Origin: Lolium rigidum
Lineage: Eukaryota; Streptophyta; Magnoliopsida; Poales; Poaceae
NCBI RefSeq assembly: GCF_022539505.1
Contig: NC_061510.1
Location: 223,966,043 to 224,030,042, forward strand
Length of the DNA: 64,000 nt
Reading direction: 5' to 3'
Shown here: positions 1-11,215 of the stretch, piece after piece
How the letters are laid out: the number at the start of each line of letters is the position of its first letter
Position numbering within the stretch: position 1 is the first letter of the stretch
Translations under genes and position numbers: made by a program
Notes under the pieces: model-generated
Seen by the model: the letters and a program-made list of their open reading frames with translations, nothing else
Told to the model about the DNA's origin: nothing
Databases searched by the model: none

Positions 1-698
1 AGAAGGCCAATATAGTGAGCATTCCTCCATAAGTTGTGCATTTCTCATAATTGTGAGTGAAATCGAATGCACATATTCAATGACGAATACTCAGAGGAAA
101 TCAAACTATATTGAGGATCAAAGATTGCAAGAGAATAGGAAGGTGAGAAACCTTCGACAAATGAAGCAAGCAATCCAAAGAACCATCGAACCAAAAGAAA
201 GATATTATGATAAGATCAAGAAGGATGCTCTAAGAAATATGTGGAAGCTCCCCAAGTTTTGTGCACAAGATAAACAATTTTCATTGAAGAATAAGGTGCA
301 CAATCATGGCATCATTATTCCCACAAGATCACTCAAAGCTTGTGTCAAAATCAAATATGAGTGCTTGAAGATGTAAATAGGATAAAATGAGCACTCATAT
401 CAAATTCTTTGTGGAGCCACCAAAGAGATAAACAAGAATAAAGGAATGGACTCCAACAAAGATGGATATAAAAAGAAAATGTATCATCTCTCATGTATAT
501 ACGTTTCTCTAAGTGGAAAACATCACAAAGATATTTATCCATCAAGAAACATGCACACACAAGATAGATACAAGAGAATAAGAGCAAGATATCCAAGGTG
601 AAGTAATACAATATACCAATGAGATATTTTCTTTATAGCACGGCCAAAGGCTCATATTTATCTCATTGTACATTGAACAACTTCAACCATAAGCACCT
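1..698 (-). mobile_element. Non-coding body of a minus-strand LTR retroelement, left part
   Basis: AT-rich sequence without a convincing ORF. It is the left side of an insertion site: its last five bases (694-698, cacct) recur at 11216-11220 on the far side of the gypsy element, so 1-698 was once continuous with 11216 onward. Gag-like zinc-knuckle coding on the minus strand at 13.5-15.95 kb suggests the whole block is one minus-strand retroelement whose non-coding 3' region lies here. The open frame at 53-376 is basic and low-complexity, resembles nothing I recognise, and I do not treat it as a gene. Confidence 0.45.
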
Positions 699-2218
699 TG
701 ATACGTCCAATTTGCATCACTATTTTATATCATAATTTGCTGTTATTCATTGATATATTTCATTTTGGGACACAATACTTATGTTATTTCATCTATTTTG
801 CATGTTTCATCATTATTGGAGGATCGAACACCGGAGCCAGGATTCTGCCGGAAAAAGCACCGTCGTAACGCAATATTTCGGAAGATCAACTCGTGGAAGG
901 AAATTATACCAAAAATCCTATTTTTCAAGATGACGAAGGAAGCCGTAAGGAGGAGCCGGAGGAGCCGTGGTGGGCCCACACCCTAGGGCGGCGCGGCCCG
1001 TGCCCCGGCCGCGCCGCCATGTGGTGTGAGGGGCCCACGACCCCTTTCGCCTCCTTTTCTTCGCCAAACCCTTCGTCCCGAAGACCTAAGCCACAGAGGG
1101 TACCTCACGAAGAGTTACAGCCCGCCTCGCGGGGCGGAGAACACCGAGAGAGAAAGAGCTCTCCGGCGGGCAGTGAATCCGCCGGGGAAATTCCCTCCGG
1201 GAGGGGGAAATCGACGCCATCGTCACCGACATCGAGCTGGACATCATCTCCATCACCATCATCATCATCTCCACCATCATCACCGCCATCATCCTCCGCA
1301 GGACACTCGTCACCGCCGTAGCAATTTGGGTTTGATCTTGATTGTTTGATAGGGGAAACTCTCCCGTATCGATCTCATACTTGTTGTTGATGCTATTGAG
1401 TGAAACCATTGAACCAAGTTTATGTTCAGATTGTTATTCATCATCATATCACCTCTGATCATGTTCCATATGATGTCTCGTGAGTAGTTCGTTTAGTTCT
1501 TGAGGACATGGGTGAAGTCTAAATGTTAGTAGTGAACTATGGTTGAGTAATATTCAATGGTGTGATATTTAAGTTGTGGTGTTATTCTTCTAGTGGTGTC
1601 ATGTGAACGTCGACTACATGACACTTCACCATTTATGGGCCTAGGGGAATGCATCTTGTATTCGTTTGCTAATTGCGGGGTTGCCGGAGTGACGTAAACC
1701 TAAACCCCCGTTGGTATATCGATGCAGGAGGGATCGCAGGATCTCGCAGTTTAAGGCTGTGGTTAGATTTATTCTTAATTACTTTCTTGTAGTTGCGGAT
1801 GCTTGCAAGGGGTATAATCACAAGTATGTATTTAGTCCTAGGAAGGGCGGTACATTAGCATAGGTTCACCCACACAACACTTATCATAACAATGAAGATT
1901 ATTTAGCCGTATGTAGCGAAAGCACTAGACTAAAATCCCGTGTGTCCTCGAGAACGTTTGGTCATTATAAGTAAACAAACCGGCTTGTCCTTTGTGCTAA
2001 AAAGGATTGGGCCACTCGCTGCAATTGTTACTCTCGCACTTTACATACTCGTACTTTATTCAACCGTTACATCAAAACCCCCCGAATACTTGTCTCGTGA
2101 GCATTTACAGTGAATCCTTCATCGAAACCGCTTGTCAACACCTTCTGCTCCTCGTTGGGATCGACATTCTTACTTATCGAAGATACTACGATACACCCCC
2201 TATACTTGTGGGTCATCA
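699..2218 (+). repeat. 5' LTR of the gypsy element
   Basis: A 1,520-bp terminal repeat that begins tgatacgtcc and ends gggtcatca. It contains a GC-rich stretch and a CAC/CAT trinucleotide run around 1230-1315 that produces spurious His- and Ser-rich ORFs. It is nearly identical to 9700-11215; many of the differences fall at CAG/CTG positions between about 855 and 1310. Confidence 0.93.
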
Positions 2219-2229
2219 AGACTATTTTC

Positions 2230-2247
2230 TGGCGCCGTTGCCGGGGA
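2230..2247 (+). promoter_or_regulatory. Primer-binding site, tRNA-Asp type
   Basis: The motif tggcgccgttgccgggga lies 11 bases after the LTR. It is complementary to the 3' end of plant tRNA-Asp including CCA (from general knowledge of that tRNA). The same 30-base block surrounds the PBS of element C at 37794-37823, linking the two elements. Confidence 0.8.
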
Positions 2248-2332
2248 GTGAAGCGCTATTGGTAAGTGGAATTGGTAAGGAAAACCTTTACCGTTGTGCT
2301 GATTTTATTTCTGCCCGCTGCTATAAGTCATT

Positions 2333-3284
2333 ATGGAGAGATCTTCTCTTCAATTTCTATTTGGGAAATCTACTACTACCGCAACGGTAGTAGATGAGGC
2401 GCCAGTGTGAGGAAGTGATACCATATAAAATACCTATGAAAATTATTGAACGTGTTATGGATAACCGCTATGAAGGGGATGGAACCGTCCACCCCGGTGA
2501 TCATTTACTGTTTTTGCATGAATTATGCGGGTTATTCAAATGTGCAGGTATTGCTATGGATGAAGTGAGGAAGAAATTATTCTCTTTATCGCTGTCCGGT
2601 AAGGCGGCGCATTGGTATAAATTACCGGATAATGGGGATTCTCTTGAATGGAATGATATTGTGCCCCGGTTTTATTCTAAGTTCTATCCTCCAAGTGAAA
2701 TTCATAAGGATCGGAATCGCATATATAATTTTTGGCCTCATGATGGAGAGAGTATTGCCCAAGCTTGGGGGAGATTGAAGTCTTTAATGCTCAAATGCCC
2801 CATTCATGAGCTTCCCGGTAATGTTATTATTGATAATTTCTATGCAAGACTTTCTTTTCAAGACAAGACCTTGCCGGATACTTCTTGTTCTGGATCATTT
2901 ACACGCAACAAAGAAGAGTTTAAAAGGGACCTTCTTGATCGAATCCAAGAAAATACCGAAGGTTGGGAGAACGACAAGGATAGAGAATCGGGTATAATTT
3001 ATGATTATAAATGCATTGAAGCTTTTATGGATACCGATTTATTTCGTAATATGAGTGCTACATATGGTCTTGATTCCCAAGTTGCCGTAAATCTTTATAA
3101 AGCTTTTGCCTCTCATTATGAATTGCCTAAGAAGAATTTTGATAAGTATCATGAACCATACAAAGATAAAATTGATTCATCTATTAATAAGTGTGTTGTA
3201 ATTGAAACCGCCGATCGTGTTATTCCCGAAGCTTATATTGAAAAAACTCCTTTCCCCGCTAAAATGAAAGAGTACTCGTTATAA
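2333..3284 (+). pseudogene. gag: gag, with an early frame break
   Basis: The capsid-type retrotransposon Gag forms the particle that packages element RNA. The probable start is ATG 2333 (MERSSLQFLFGKS), but that frame stops at TGA 2408. The main frame resumes around ATG 2394 and runs 296 codons. Residues ~35-200 of that frame show the Retrotrans_gag pattern, including the GDHLLFLHELC start, a GKAAHWYKLP block and the WGRLKSLMLKCPIHELP segment. No CCHC zinc knuckle is visible, as is common in this lineage. The stop at 3284 is out of frame with the downstream protease, so a second frame change lies near 3280. Whether these breaks are biological or consensus errors is open. Confidence 0.82.
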
Positions 3285-3286
3285 AT

Positions 3287-3935
3287 AGTGCGGTTCATAA
3301 AAGTGAAAAGAAACCTAGAGAACCCGAAGAACAAATAAAAATTGAACCCGTCGTTGCAATAGTTAAAGATCTTGTGACCGAAAATGTTGAGGATGGTCAT
3401 ATTATTTTCTGTGAAGATGCTTCTAATATTGTTTCACATCCTAATAAACCCAAACAAGCTAGTGTTCCTATGCTATCGGTTAAAATTGGTGATCATTGCT
3501 ATTATGGATTATGTGATATTGGTGCAAGTGTTAGTGCTATTCCGTATGAGCTTTACACGGAGATTATGCACGAAATTGATTCTTGTGAACTTGAAGATAT
3601 TGATGTGGTTATTCAGCTGGCTAATAGAGAAACTATTTCACCAATTGGTATTGTCCGAGATGTGGAAGTTTTATGCGGTAAGATTAAATATCCCGCCGAC
3701 TTTTTGGTACTTGGTTCTCGCTGCTAGTGATTATTGTCCTATCATTTTTGGTAGACCTTTTCTAAATACTTGTGGAGCTATTATAGATTGCAAGAAAGAG
3801 AAAATTTTGACTAAATTTGCTGGTGAATCTTATGAGTTTAACTTCTCTAAATTTACTAAAACTCCTTATAAAGCTGATTTGCCTAGTAATGATTTTAAAA
3901 TGGAGCAAGTGTGCATCTATTGTTCTTGTTCCTAA
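3287..3935 (+). pseudogene. pol: Aspartic protease region of pol, frameshifted
   Basis: A retroviral-type protease would process the Gag-Pol polyprotein. The first frame (visible from Met 3374) carries the active-site region as CDIGASVSAIP, with DIG where most families have DTG. Near 3715 the frame switches, and the second frame supplies the C-terminal flap and IIFGRPFLNT motif. At the switch point the sequence reads ttctcgctgct where ttctgctgct would keep the frame, an inserted base at a CTG site. The second frame stops at 3935, and a third frame (to 4185) carries the acidic linker to RT. No functional protein could be made as read. Confidence 0.78.
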
Positions 3936-5797
3936 CAATCCTTTGCAGCAACATTTGGAGGATAGCGAGAGTGAAATTTTTAGGAAAGAAAGAGATGAAC
4001 TTGAGGAAATTTTTCTTCGCCAACCTATTCTCAAGCATGATTTACCGGTGGAAGATTTGGGTACAACACCGCCACCAAAGGAAGATCCTGTTTTTGATTT
4101 AAAGCCTTTACCCGATAATCTTAAATATGCTCATATTGATGATAAGAAAATATATCCCGTTATTATTAGTTCTAAGCTTACGTAGTTTGAAGAAGAAAGA
4201 TTATTGCAAATATTGAAGAAACACCGAGGAGCTATTGGCTACACTCTTGATGATTTGAAGGGGATTTCTCCATCTATTTGCCAACATGCTATTAATATGG
4301 AAGATGATGCAAAGCCCGTTGTTGAACCTCAGCGTCGTCTAATTCCGAAGATGAAGGAAGTGGTAAGGAATGAGGTATTACGACTTCTTGAAGCTGGTAT
4401 TATATATCCTATTGCCGATAGTAGATGGGTTAGTCCCGTACATTGCGTTCCCAAGAAAGGAGGTATGACCGTTGTGCCTAATGATAATGATGAGCTCATT
4501 CCTCAAAGAGTGGTTGTAGGGTATAGAATGTGCATTGATTTTCGAAAAGTTAATAAAGTTACTAAGAAAGATCATTACCCTTTACCATTTATTGATCAAA
4601 TGCTAGAAAGATTGTCTAAAAATACTCATTTTTGCTTTCTTGATGGTTATTCTGGATTTTCACAAATTGTCGTTAAAGCTAAAGATCAAGAGAAAACCAC
4701 CTTTACTTGTCCCTATGGAACTTATGCTTATAGACGTATGCCTTTTGGTTTATGTAATGCTCCCGCTACTTTTCAAAGATGCATGTCTGCTATTTTTCAT
4801 GGTTTTTGTGAAAGTATTGTAGAGGTATTCATGGATGATTTTTCCGTTTATGGGAATTCTTTTGATAGTTGCTTGCGAAACCTTGATAAAGTTTTGCAGT
4901 AGATGTGAAGAAACTAACCTTGTTCTTAATTGGGAGAAATGCCACTTTATGGTTAATGAAGGAATTGTATTGGGACATAAAATTTCTGAGAGAGGTATTG
5001 AAGTTGATAGAGCTAAAGTTGAAGCAATTGAGAAGATGCCCTATCCGAGGGATGTTAAAGGTATTCGTAGTGTTCTTGGTCATGCTGGGTTTTATAGGAG
5101 GTTTATTAAAGATTTCTCCAAGATTTCAAAGCCTCTTACTAATCTTCTTCAAAAAGATGTACCATTTGTTTTTGATGATGATTGTAAGGAAGCTTTTGAA
5201 ACTCTTAAGAAAGCCTTAACAACCGCTCCTATAGTTGAACCTCCCGATTGGAATTTACCATTTGAAATTATGTGTGATGCTAGTGATTTTGTCGTAGGCG
5301 CCGTTCTTGGACAGCGAGTAGATAAAAAACTGAATGTTATTCATTATGCTAGTAAAACTCTTGATGCTGCTCAAAGAAATTATGCTACAACTGAAAAGGA
5401 ATTATTAGCCGTAGTCTTTGCTTGTGATAAATTTAGATCTTATATTGTTGATTCAAAAGTTACTATTCATACTGATCATGCCGCAATTAGATACCTAATG
5501 ACAAAGAAAGATGCTAAGCCGAGGCTTATTAGATGGGTACTTCTTTTGCAAGAATTTGATTTACATATTGTAGATAGGAAAGGTGCTGATAATCCCGTTG
5601 CCGATAATTTGTCTAGATTGGAAAATATTGCTTATGATCCCGTTCCCGTTAATGATAGTTTTCCAAATGAACAATTGGCTGTGATAAAGGTGAGCTCGCG
5701 AGACAGTCCTTGGTATGCCGATTATGCTAACTTTATTGTTTCCAAGTACTTGCCTCCAACCTTTTCAGCTCAAGCAAAGGAGGAAATTCTTTTATGA
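3936..5797 (+). pseudogene. pol: Reverse transcriptase and RNase H of gypsy pol
   Basis: This region copies element RNA into DNA. It starts with a linker that ends in an in-frame TAG at 4183. The RT palm follows (4204-4902) with the RMPFGLCNAPATFQ block and catalytic FMDD at about 4831-4842. A frame change near 4896 falls at a CAG: cagtagatgtg where cagagatgtg would keep reading. RNase H follows in 4910-5797, with [14 protein letters not shown], the [11 protein letters not shown] glutamate motif and [13 protein letters not shown] ends it at 5797. The order RT-RH-integrase is that of Ty3/gypsy, not copia. Confidence 0.88.
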
Positions 5798-7032
5798 TTT
5801 GAGGCATTATTTCGGGATGACCCACACTTATATAAAGAAGGAGTGGATGGTATTATGCGAAGATGTGTTCCCGAATATGAACAACAAGAGATATTGAGTA
5901 AATGTCATGGCAGTGCTTATGGAGGACATCACGCCGGAGATAGAACCGCGCAAAAAGTTCTACAATCAGGTTTTTATTGGCCAACTCTCTTCAAGGATGC
6001 GAGAAAGTTTATTTTATCTTGTGATGAATGCCAAAGGGTTGGTAATATCTCCAGTACGCAATGAAATGCCTATGAATTATACTCTTGTTATTGAACCGTT
6101 TGATTGTTGGGGATTTGACTTCATGGGACCTTTTCCTCTTCAAAAGGTAACACTCATATACTTGTTGCCGTTGATTATGTTACTAAATGGGTGGAAGCCA
6201 TACCTACAAAAAGTGCCGATGGTGAGACCTCTTTAAAAATGCTTTTAGATATTATTTTTCCTAGATTTGGAGTGCCTAGATATATTATGACCGATGGAGG
6301 TTCTCATTTTATTCATGGAGGTTTTAGAAAACTCTTGCTAAGTATGGTATTAATCATAGAATTGCTTCCGCTTATCATCCTCAAACTAGTGGTCAAGTAG
6401 AATTATCAAATAGAGAGATTAAATCTATTTTGGGAAAGACCGTTAATAAATCTAGAAAGAATTGGGCTAGTAAATTGAAAGATGCACTATGGGCTTATAG
6501 AACTGCTTATAAAAACCCCATGGGAATGTCACCTTATAAAATGGTTTACGGAAAAGCTTGTCATTTACCTTTAGAGCTAGAACACAAAGCTTATAGGGCT
6601 GTTAGAGAATTAAATAAAGATCCTAAACTTGCCGGTGATAAGAGGTTGCTACAATTAAGTTCTCTAGATGAATGGAGAAGTGAAGCTTATGAAAATGCTA
6701 AACTCTTTAAAGAAAAAGTTAAAAAATGGCATGATAGGAGGATCATCAAAAGAGAGTTTAATATTGGGGATAAAGTCCTATTGTATCGGTCTCGTCTCGC
6801 ATTCTTTGCAGGGAAATTACTCTCGAAATGGGAAGGACCATATGTTGTCGAGGAGGTGTATCGCTCAGGAGCAATCAAGATTAGCTCTCTCCAAGGCAAT
6901 GCTACGCAAGTGGTGAATGGACAAAGACTCAAGCATTATATCTCGGGTGATTCTTATAATGTTGATGTTGATATTATTCAAGTGGAAACACCGGAAGCTT
7001 TCATCAAAGGACAAATTGACAGTCCGCCGTAA
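5798..7032 (+). pseudogene. pol: Integrase of gypsy pol, multiply frameshifted
   Basis: Integrase inserts the cDNA into the host genome. The HHCC zinc-binding region is visible at about 5900-6050 (the CDECQR half is clear). The catalytic core is spread over three frames: first Asp in GFDFMGPFP (near 6110), second in MTDGGSHF (near 6290), and Glu in the [10 protein letters not shown] block near 6395. The C-terminal part (6430-7032, 200 codons) is open and holds [17 protein letters not shown] and a basic, SH3-like tail. Stops at 5797 and 6062 plus frame changes near 6150 and 6340 interrupt it. At the first break, tttcgggatg stands where tttctgggatg would be expected, again a CTG site. Confidence 0.85.
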
Positions 7033-7383
7033 CTCGACTTTGAATAGGTAACAAGATCGGTAATGAAAAGTACGCAATTTACTTTCCGAACAATATTTTC
7101 GCTGTTTTTGGAAAATATGAGAAATTACGAGTTCGAAACGGAGTGGAAAGGACGCACGAGGGCGTGGCACCATAGGCCGGCGCGGCCTAGCCAGGGCCCG
7201 CGCCGACCTAGGGTTTGGCCGCCCCGTCGCCCCTTTCCGACTCTGGTTCGATCTGGTACTTTCCTTTTGTCGAGAAAATTTTTGCTATATAATCCCCCGA
7301 CCCCTGGAGGTCCGTATATCGTGTTTTCGACGTGTTTTGTTTCGAGCTGTTTCGCCAGATCTCGTTTTTAGTCTAGAAGCACC

Positions 7384-7929
7384 ATGGTCTCCAAGAACAA
7401 GGGCAAGGAGTTTCCGGATGAAGAAGATCGAGATCTTGGGTGGAAAGAGGAAGACAAGGACGTCAAGGAAGAGGATGAAGAAGAGGTGGAGGAAGATTCG
7501 CGCGCACACCCGCGTGCTACCATTGCAAGCATCAAGGTGGTGGACAACACTTTTAGTGCAAACAAGAGCGCAAGAATTCGCACCGGAGGAGCGGTTCCAC
7601 GTCATTATCTAGCTCCGAAAACATCTCCATCGTGCATTCATCGCCCCTTCCACAATCTAATTTTCAATAATCAAATTGAAGGGACTCCCAAGGCAGCATT
7701 GCCTAGCCAATGGGATATAGATCGCTCTAACACCGCAGGAGAAAAGGAGCCCGAGGCCGAAGAGTGGGGAAATAACTCCAAGAGCCGGGACTCGCCATTA
7801 GACAGACTCTCTAACCGCGTCGAGCACAATTCGGAGATGATTCGCAATCTCATATACAGGATTGACGAGCTTCAGGAGCTTATTGAGAAGCTTGTCGTGA
7901 ATTCATCACCACCATCGCCGAAGGAGTAA
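7384..7929 (+). CDS. Extra 3' ORF of the gypsy element, function unknown
   Basis: An uninterrupted 181-codon ORF between integrase and the 3' LTR, where Athila-type elements may carry an env-like or accessory ORF. It starts at ATG 7384 in a fair context (caccATGg). The N-terminal third is strongly charged (KEEDKDVKEEDEEEVEED). The C-terminal ~50 residues (LSNRVEHNSEMIRNLIYRID onward) have heptad-like spacing suggesting a coiled coil. There is no signal peptide or membrane segment, so it is not a typical envelope protein. It is intact while gag and pol are broken. About 350 bp of GC-rich leader with a TATA-like tatataatcc at 7287 precede it, possibly a separate promoter. I do not recognise a domain. 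Confidence 0.55.
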   Translation: MVSKNKGKEFPDEEDRDLGWKEEDKDVKEEDEEEVEEDSRAHPRATIASIKVVDNTFSANKSARIRTGGAVPRHYLAPKTSPSCIHRPFHNLIFNNQIEGTPKAALPSQWDIDRSNTAGEKEPEAEEWGNNSKSRDSPLDRLSNRVEHNSEMIRNLIYRIDELQELIEKLVVNSSPPSPKE

Positions 7930-9699
7930 TTCATCATCGGTATTGGCATCCCCTTGGTTTGTTCCAAGCTTGGGGGAGTGCCGCGGTATCACATTATCAC
8001 TACCTTTTACTTTTATTGTCAAGTAGTGTCATATCATGAATAGGGAAGTTATCGTATAAGATGGGTTGCGTTTGGAAGTATCTCTCCTTTAGTTGTCTAT
8101 GTATCCCTTGGTGTGAGTTATCGATATGGAATATTAATGAGAAGTCTTATCATTTACATATTGCACATCTTATTTTAGTTTGCAATCTCTATGATTCATC
8201 TTGTTGTTAGTATTGGTATCACTTTGGGAGCATTGAATAAATCTATTTGGTTTTGGCAAACTTAGCATTGGTCAATAGCAACAACACTTTGAGGTTTAAA
8301 TAGAAAAGAGAAATACATGTAGATGTTTCATTGTCTTTCTTGTTAGCTCATAGCTCATTATTCTGAAGTTAAAATTGTTTGTGCTTACAAGGAAGATGCA
8401 TGATTGTTTCTATCATATGTATATTTGTTTGTTTCCTCGACTCTTATGCTTGCTAATTAACCTTGCTAGCCAAAGACCCGTACCGAGAGGGAATACTTCT
8501 CGTGCATCCAAACCTTCAACCAAACCTATGTTATTTGTGTCCACCATACCTACCTATTACATGGTATTTTCTGCCATTCCAAGTAAATACTTCATGTGCT
8601 ACCTTTAAACAATTCAAAACTTAGTATCTCTTATTTGTGTCAATGTTTCATAGCTCATGAGGAAGTATGTGGTGTTTTATCTTTCAATCTTGTTGGGCAA
8701 TTTCCACCAATGGACTAGTGGCTTCATCCGCTTATCCAATAATTTTGCAAAAAGAGCCGGCAATGGGATTCCCAGTCCCAAATTAATTAAACTAAATAGA
8801 CACTCCTCCATGGTATGTGATTGATGGACGGCACCCGAAGGATTCGGTTAGCCATGGCTTGTGTAAGCAAAGGTTGGGGGAGTGTCATCATCATCATAAA
8901 GCTAAAATAAAAAGGCACTCCTTCATGGTATGAGATTGTTGGCGGGCACCCGAGGATTCGGTTAGCCATGGTTTGTGAAAGAAAGGTTGGAAGGAGTGCC
9001 ACACAAAAGGAAAATATTATGGGAGCCGCTCTTAGGAGGTTGTCTGGCAAGGGGGTTAGAGTACCCGCTACCAGCCGTTGACAACAACAAACACCTCTCA
9101 AAATGTTACTTTTATTATCTCTATATGATTTCAAAACTGAAAGAGCTCTAGCACATGATTTAATCCCCGCTTCCTCTCGCGAAGGGCCTGTCTTTTACTT
9201 TATGTTGAGTCAGTAAACCTATTTCTCTCCATCTCAAGCAAGCATTTGAGTAGTTGTGATCAAACCATTATATTGTGATTTGCTACATCATGTCTTTTAT
9301 TCTTCCTTGTTTAGTACAAGTTTTATCTGAATGAATATAGCTTTGCAAGTTATCAATGATTATGAAGAGACCATTATGATTGAGTATGCAAGTTGTGCAT
9401 TATAAACTTTAACATGAGAGCGCTGCTCAATAAGATAAATATAATCTATTAATTGTTCTCTGACCAAGAACGAAGTTTGCCATCACCAATTATGATTTCT
9501 CATGCACCTTTACTTGTGATTACCTTATACTTGTTTCAATATGAGTTATAAGAGGTTGTTTACTATAATGTCCTGTGTGAATGAATATGATGTTTCTTGT
9601 CCGTATTTTATTTATCGACTCTTCACTCCATAAACATGTGGTCATGTCTATTGAGTTCGGCTTCGCTTGGGGACAAGCGAAGTCTAAGCTTGGGGGAGT
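7930..9699 (+). other. 3' non-coding region of the gypsy element
   Basis: No gene. It begins with a PPT-like aagcttgggggagtg at 7968-7982, before the real PPT. A degenerate direct repeat of about 86 bp lies at 8801-8887 and 8916-9000, and a third copy lies in element C at 41080-41166. The stretch 8460-8790 matches element C at 40690-41010 and the reverse complement of parts of A and B, so this 3' region is shared between families with different LTRs. Confidence 0.75.
9686..9699 (+). promoter_or_regulatory. Polypurine tract of the gypsy element
   Basis: aagcttgggggagt lies directly against the 3' LTR, the usual site that primes plus-strand synthesis. Confidence 0.75.
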
Positions 9700-11215
9700 T
9701 GATACGTCCAATTTGCATCACTATTTTATATCATAATTTGCTGTTATTCATTGATATATTTCATATTGGGACACAATACTTATGTTATTTCATCTATTTT
9801 GCATGTTTCATCATTATTGGAGGATCGAACACCGGAGCCAGGATTCTGCCGGAAAAAGCACCGTCAGAACGCAATATTTCGGAAGATCAACTGTGGAAGG
9901 AAATTATACCAAAAATCCTATTTTTCAAGATGACGAAGGAAGCCAGAAGGAGGAGCCAGGAGGAGCCAGGGTGGGCCCACACCCTAGGGCGGCGCGGCCC
10001 AGGCCCTGGCCGCGCCGCCATGTGGTGTGGAGGGCCCACGACCCCTTTCGCCTCCTTTTCTTCGCCAAACCCTTCGTCCCGAAGACCTAAGCCACAGAGG
10101 GTACCTCACGAAGAGTTACAGCCGCCTCTGCGGGGCGGAGAACACCAGAGAGAAAAGAGCTCTCCGGCGGGCAGGAATCCGCCGGGGAAATTCCCTCCGG
10201 GAGGGGGAAATCGACGCCATCGTCACCGACATCGAGCTGGACATCATCTCCATCACCATCATCATCATCTCCACCATCATCACCGCCATCTCCTCCGCAG
10301 CACCTCGTCACCGCCGTAGCAATTTGGGTTTGATCTTGATTGTTTGATAGGGGAAACTCTCCCGTATCGATCTCATACTTGTTGTTGATGCTATTGAGTG
10401 AAACCATTGAACCAAGTTTATGTTCAGATTGTTATTCATCATCATATCACCTCTGATCATGTTCCATATGATGTCTCGTGAGTAGTTCGTTTAGTTCTTG
10501 AGGACATGGGTGAAGTCTAAATGTTAGTAGTGAACTATGGTTGAGTAATATTCAATGGTGTGATATTTAAGTTGTGGTGTTATTCTTCTAGTGGTGTCAT
10601 GTGAACGTCGACTACATGACACTTCACCATTTATGGGCCTAGGGGAATGCATCTTGTATTCGTTTGCTAATTGCGGGGTTGCCGGAGTGACGTAAACCTA
10701 AACCCCCGTTGGTATATCGATGCAGGAGGGATCGCAGGATCTCGCAGTTTAAGGCCGTGGTTAGATTTATTCTTAATTACTTTCTTGTAGTTGCGGATGC
10801 TTGCAAGGGGTATAATCACAAGTATGTATTTAGTCCTAGGAAGGGCGGTACATTAGCATAGGTTCACCCACACAACACTTATCATAACAATGAAGATTAT
10901 TTAGCCGTATGTAGCGAAAGCACTAGACTAAAATCCCGTGTGTCCTCGAGAACGTTTGGTCATTATAAGTAAACAAACCGGCTTGTCCTTTGTGCTAAAA
11001 AGGATTGGGCCACTCGCTGCAATTATTTCTCTCGCACTTTACATACTCGTACTTTATTCAACTGTTACATCAAAACCCCCTGAATACTTGTCTGTGAGCA
11101 TTTACAGTGAATCCTTCATCGAAACTGCTTGTCAACACCTTCTGCTCCTCGTTGGGATCGACATTCTTACTTATCGAAGATACTACGATACACCCCCTAT
11201 ACTTGTGGGTCATCA
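9700..11215 (+). repeat. 3' LTR of the gypsy element
   Basis: 1,516 bp, tgatacgtcc to gggtcatca, followed by the target duplication cacct (11216-11220). It reads as the cleaner copy of the pair: where the 5' LTR has cgt or cg, this copy usually has cag. Confidence 0.93.

Larger units (their letters stand above)
699..11215 (+). mobile_element. Complete Athila-like Ty3/gypsy LTR retrotransposon
   Basis: A full element of 10,517 bp: two LTRs (699-2218 and 9700-11215, starting tg and ending ca), a primer-binding site just after the 5' LTR, gag, protease, RT, RNase H and integrase in gypsy order, an extra 3' ORF, and a polypurine tract next to the 3' LTR. The 5-bp target duplication cacct is intact at 694-698 and 11216-11220. 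The integrase C-terminal region ([17 protein letters not shown]) is typical of the Athila-type branch. Coding is broken by several stops and frame changes although the LTRs are very similar. Some of these breaks may be sequencing error (see findings). The exact Triticeae family name cannot be fixed without a library search. Confidence 0.93.

Noticed and set aside
1026..1409. His-rich and Met-rich ORFs over CAC/CAT repeats (also at 10027-10407)
   Set aside because: They lie inside LTRs, arise from a trinucleotide run and differ between the two LTR copies.
2230..2247. tRNA gene fragment
   Set aside because: It is an 18-base primer-binding site next to an LTR; no cloverleaf around it.
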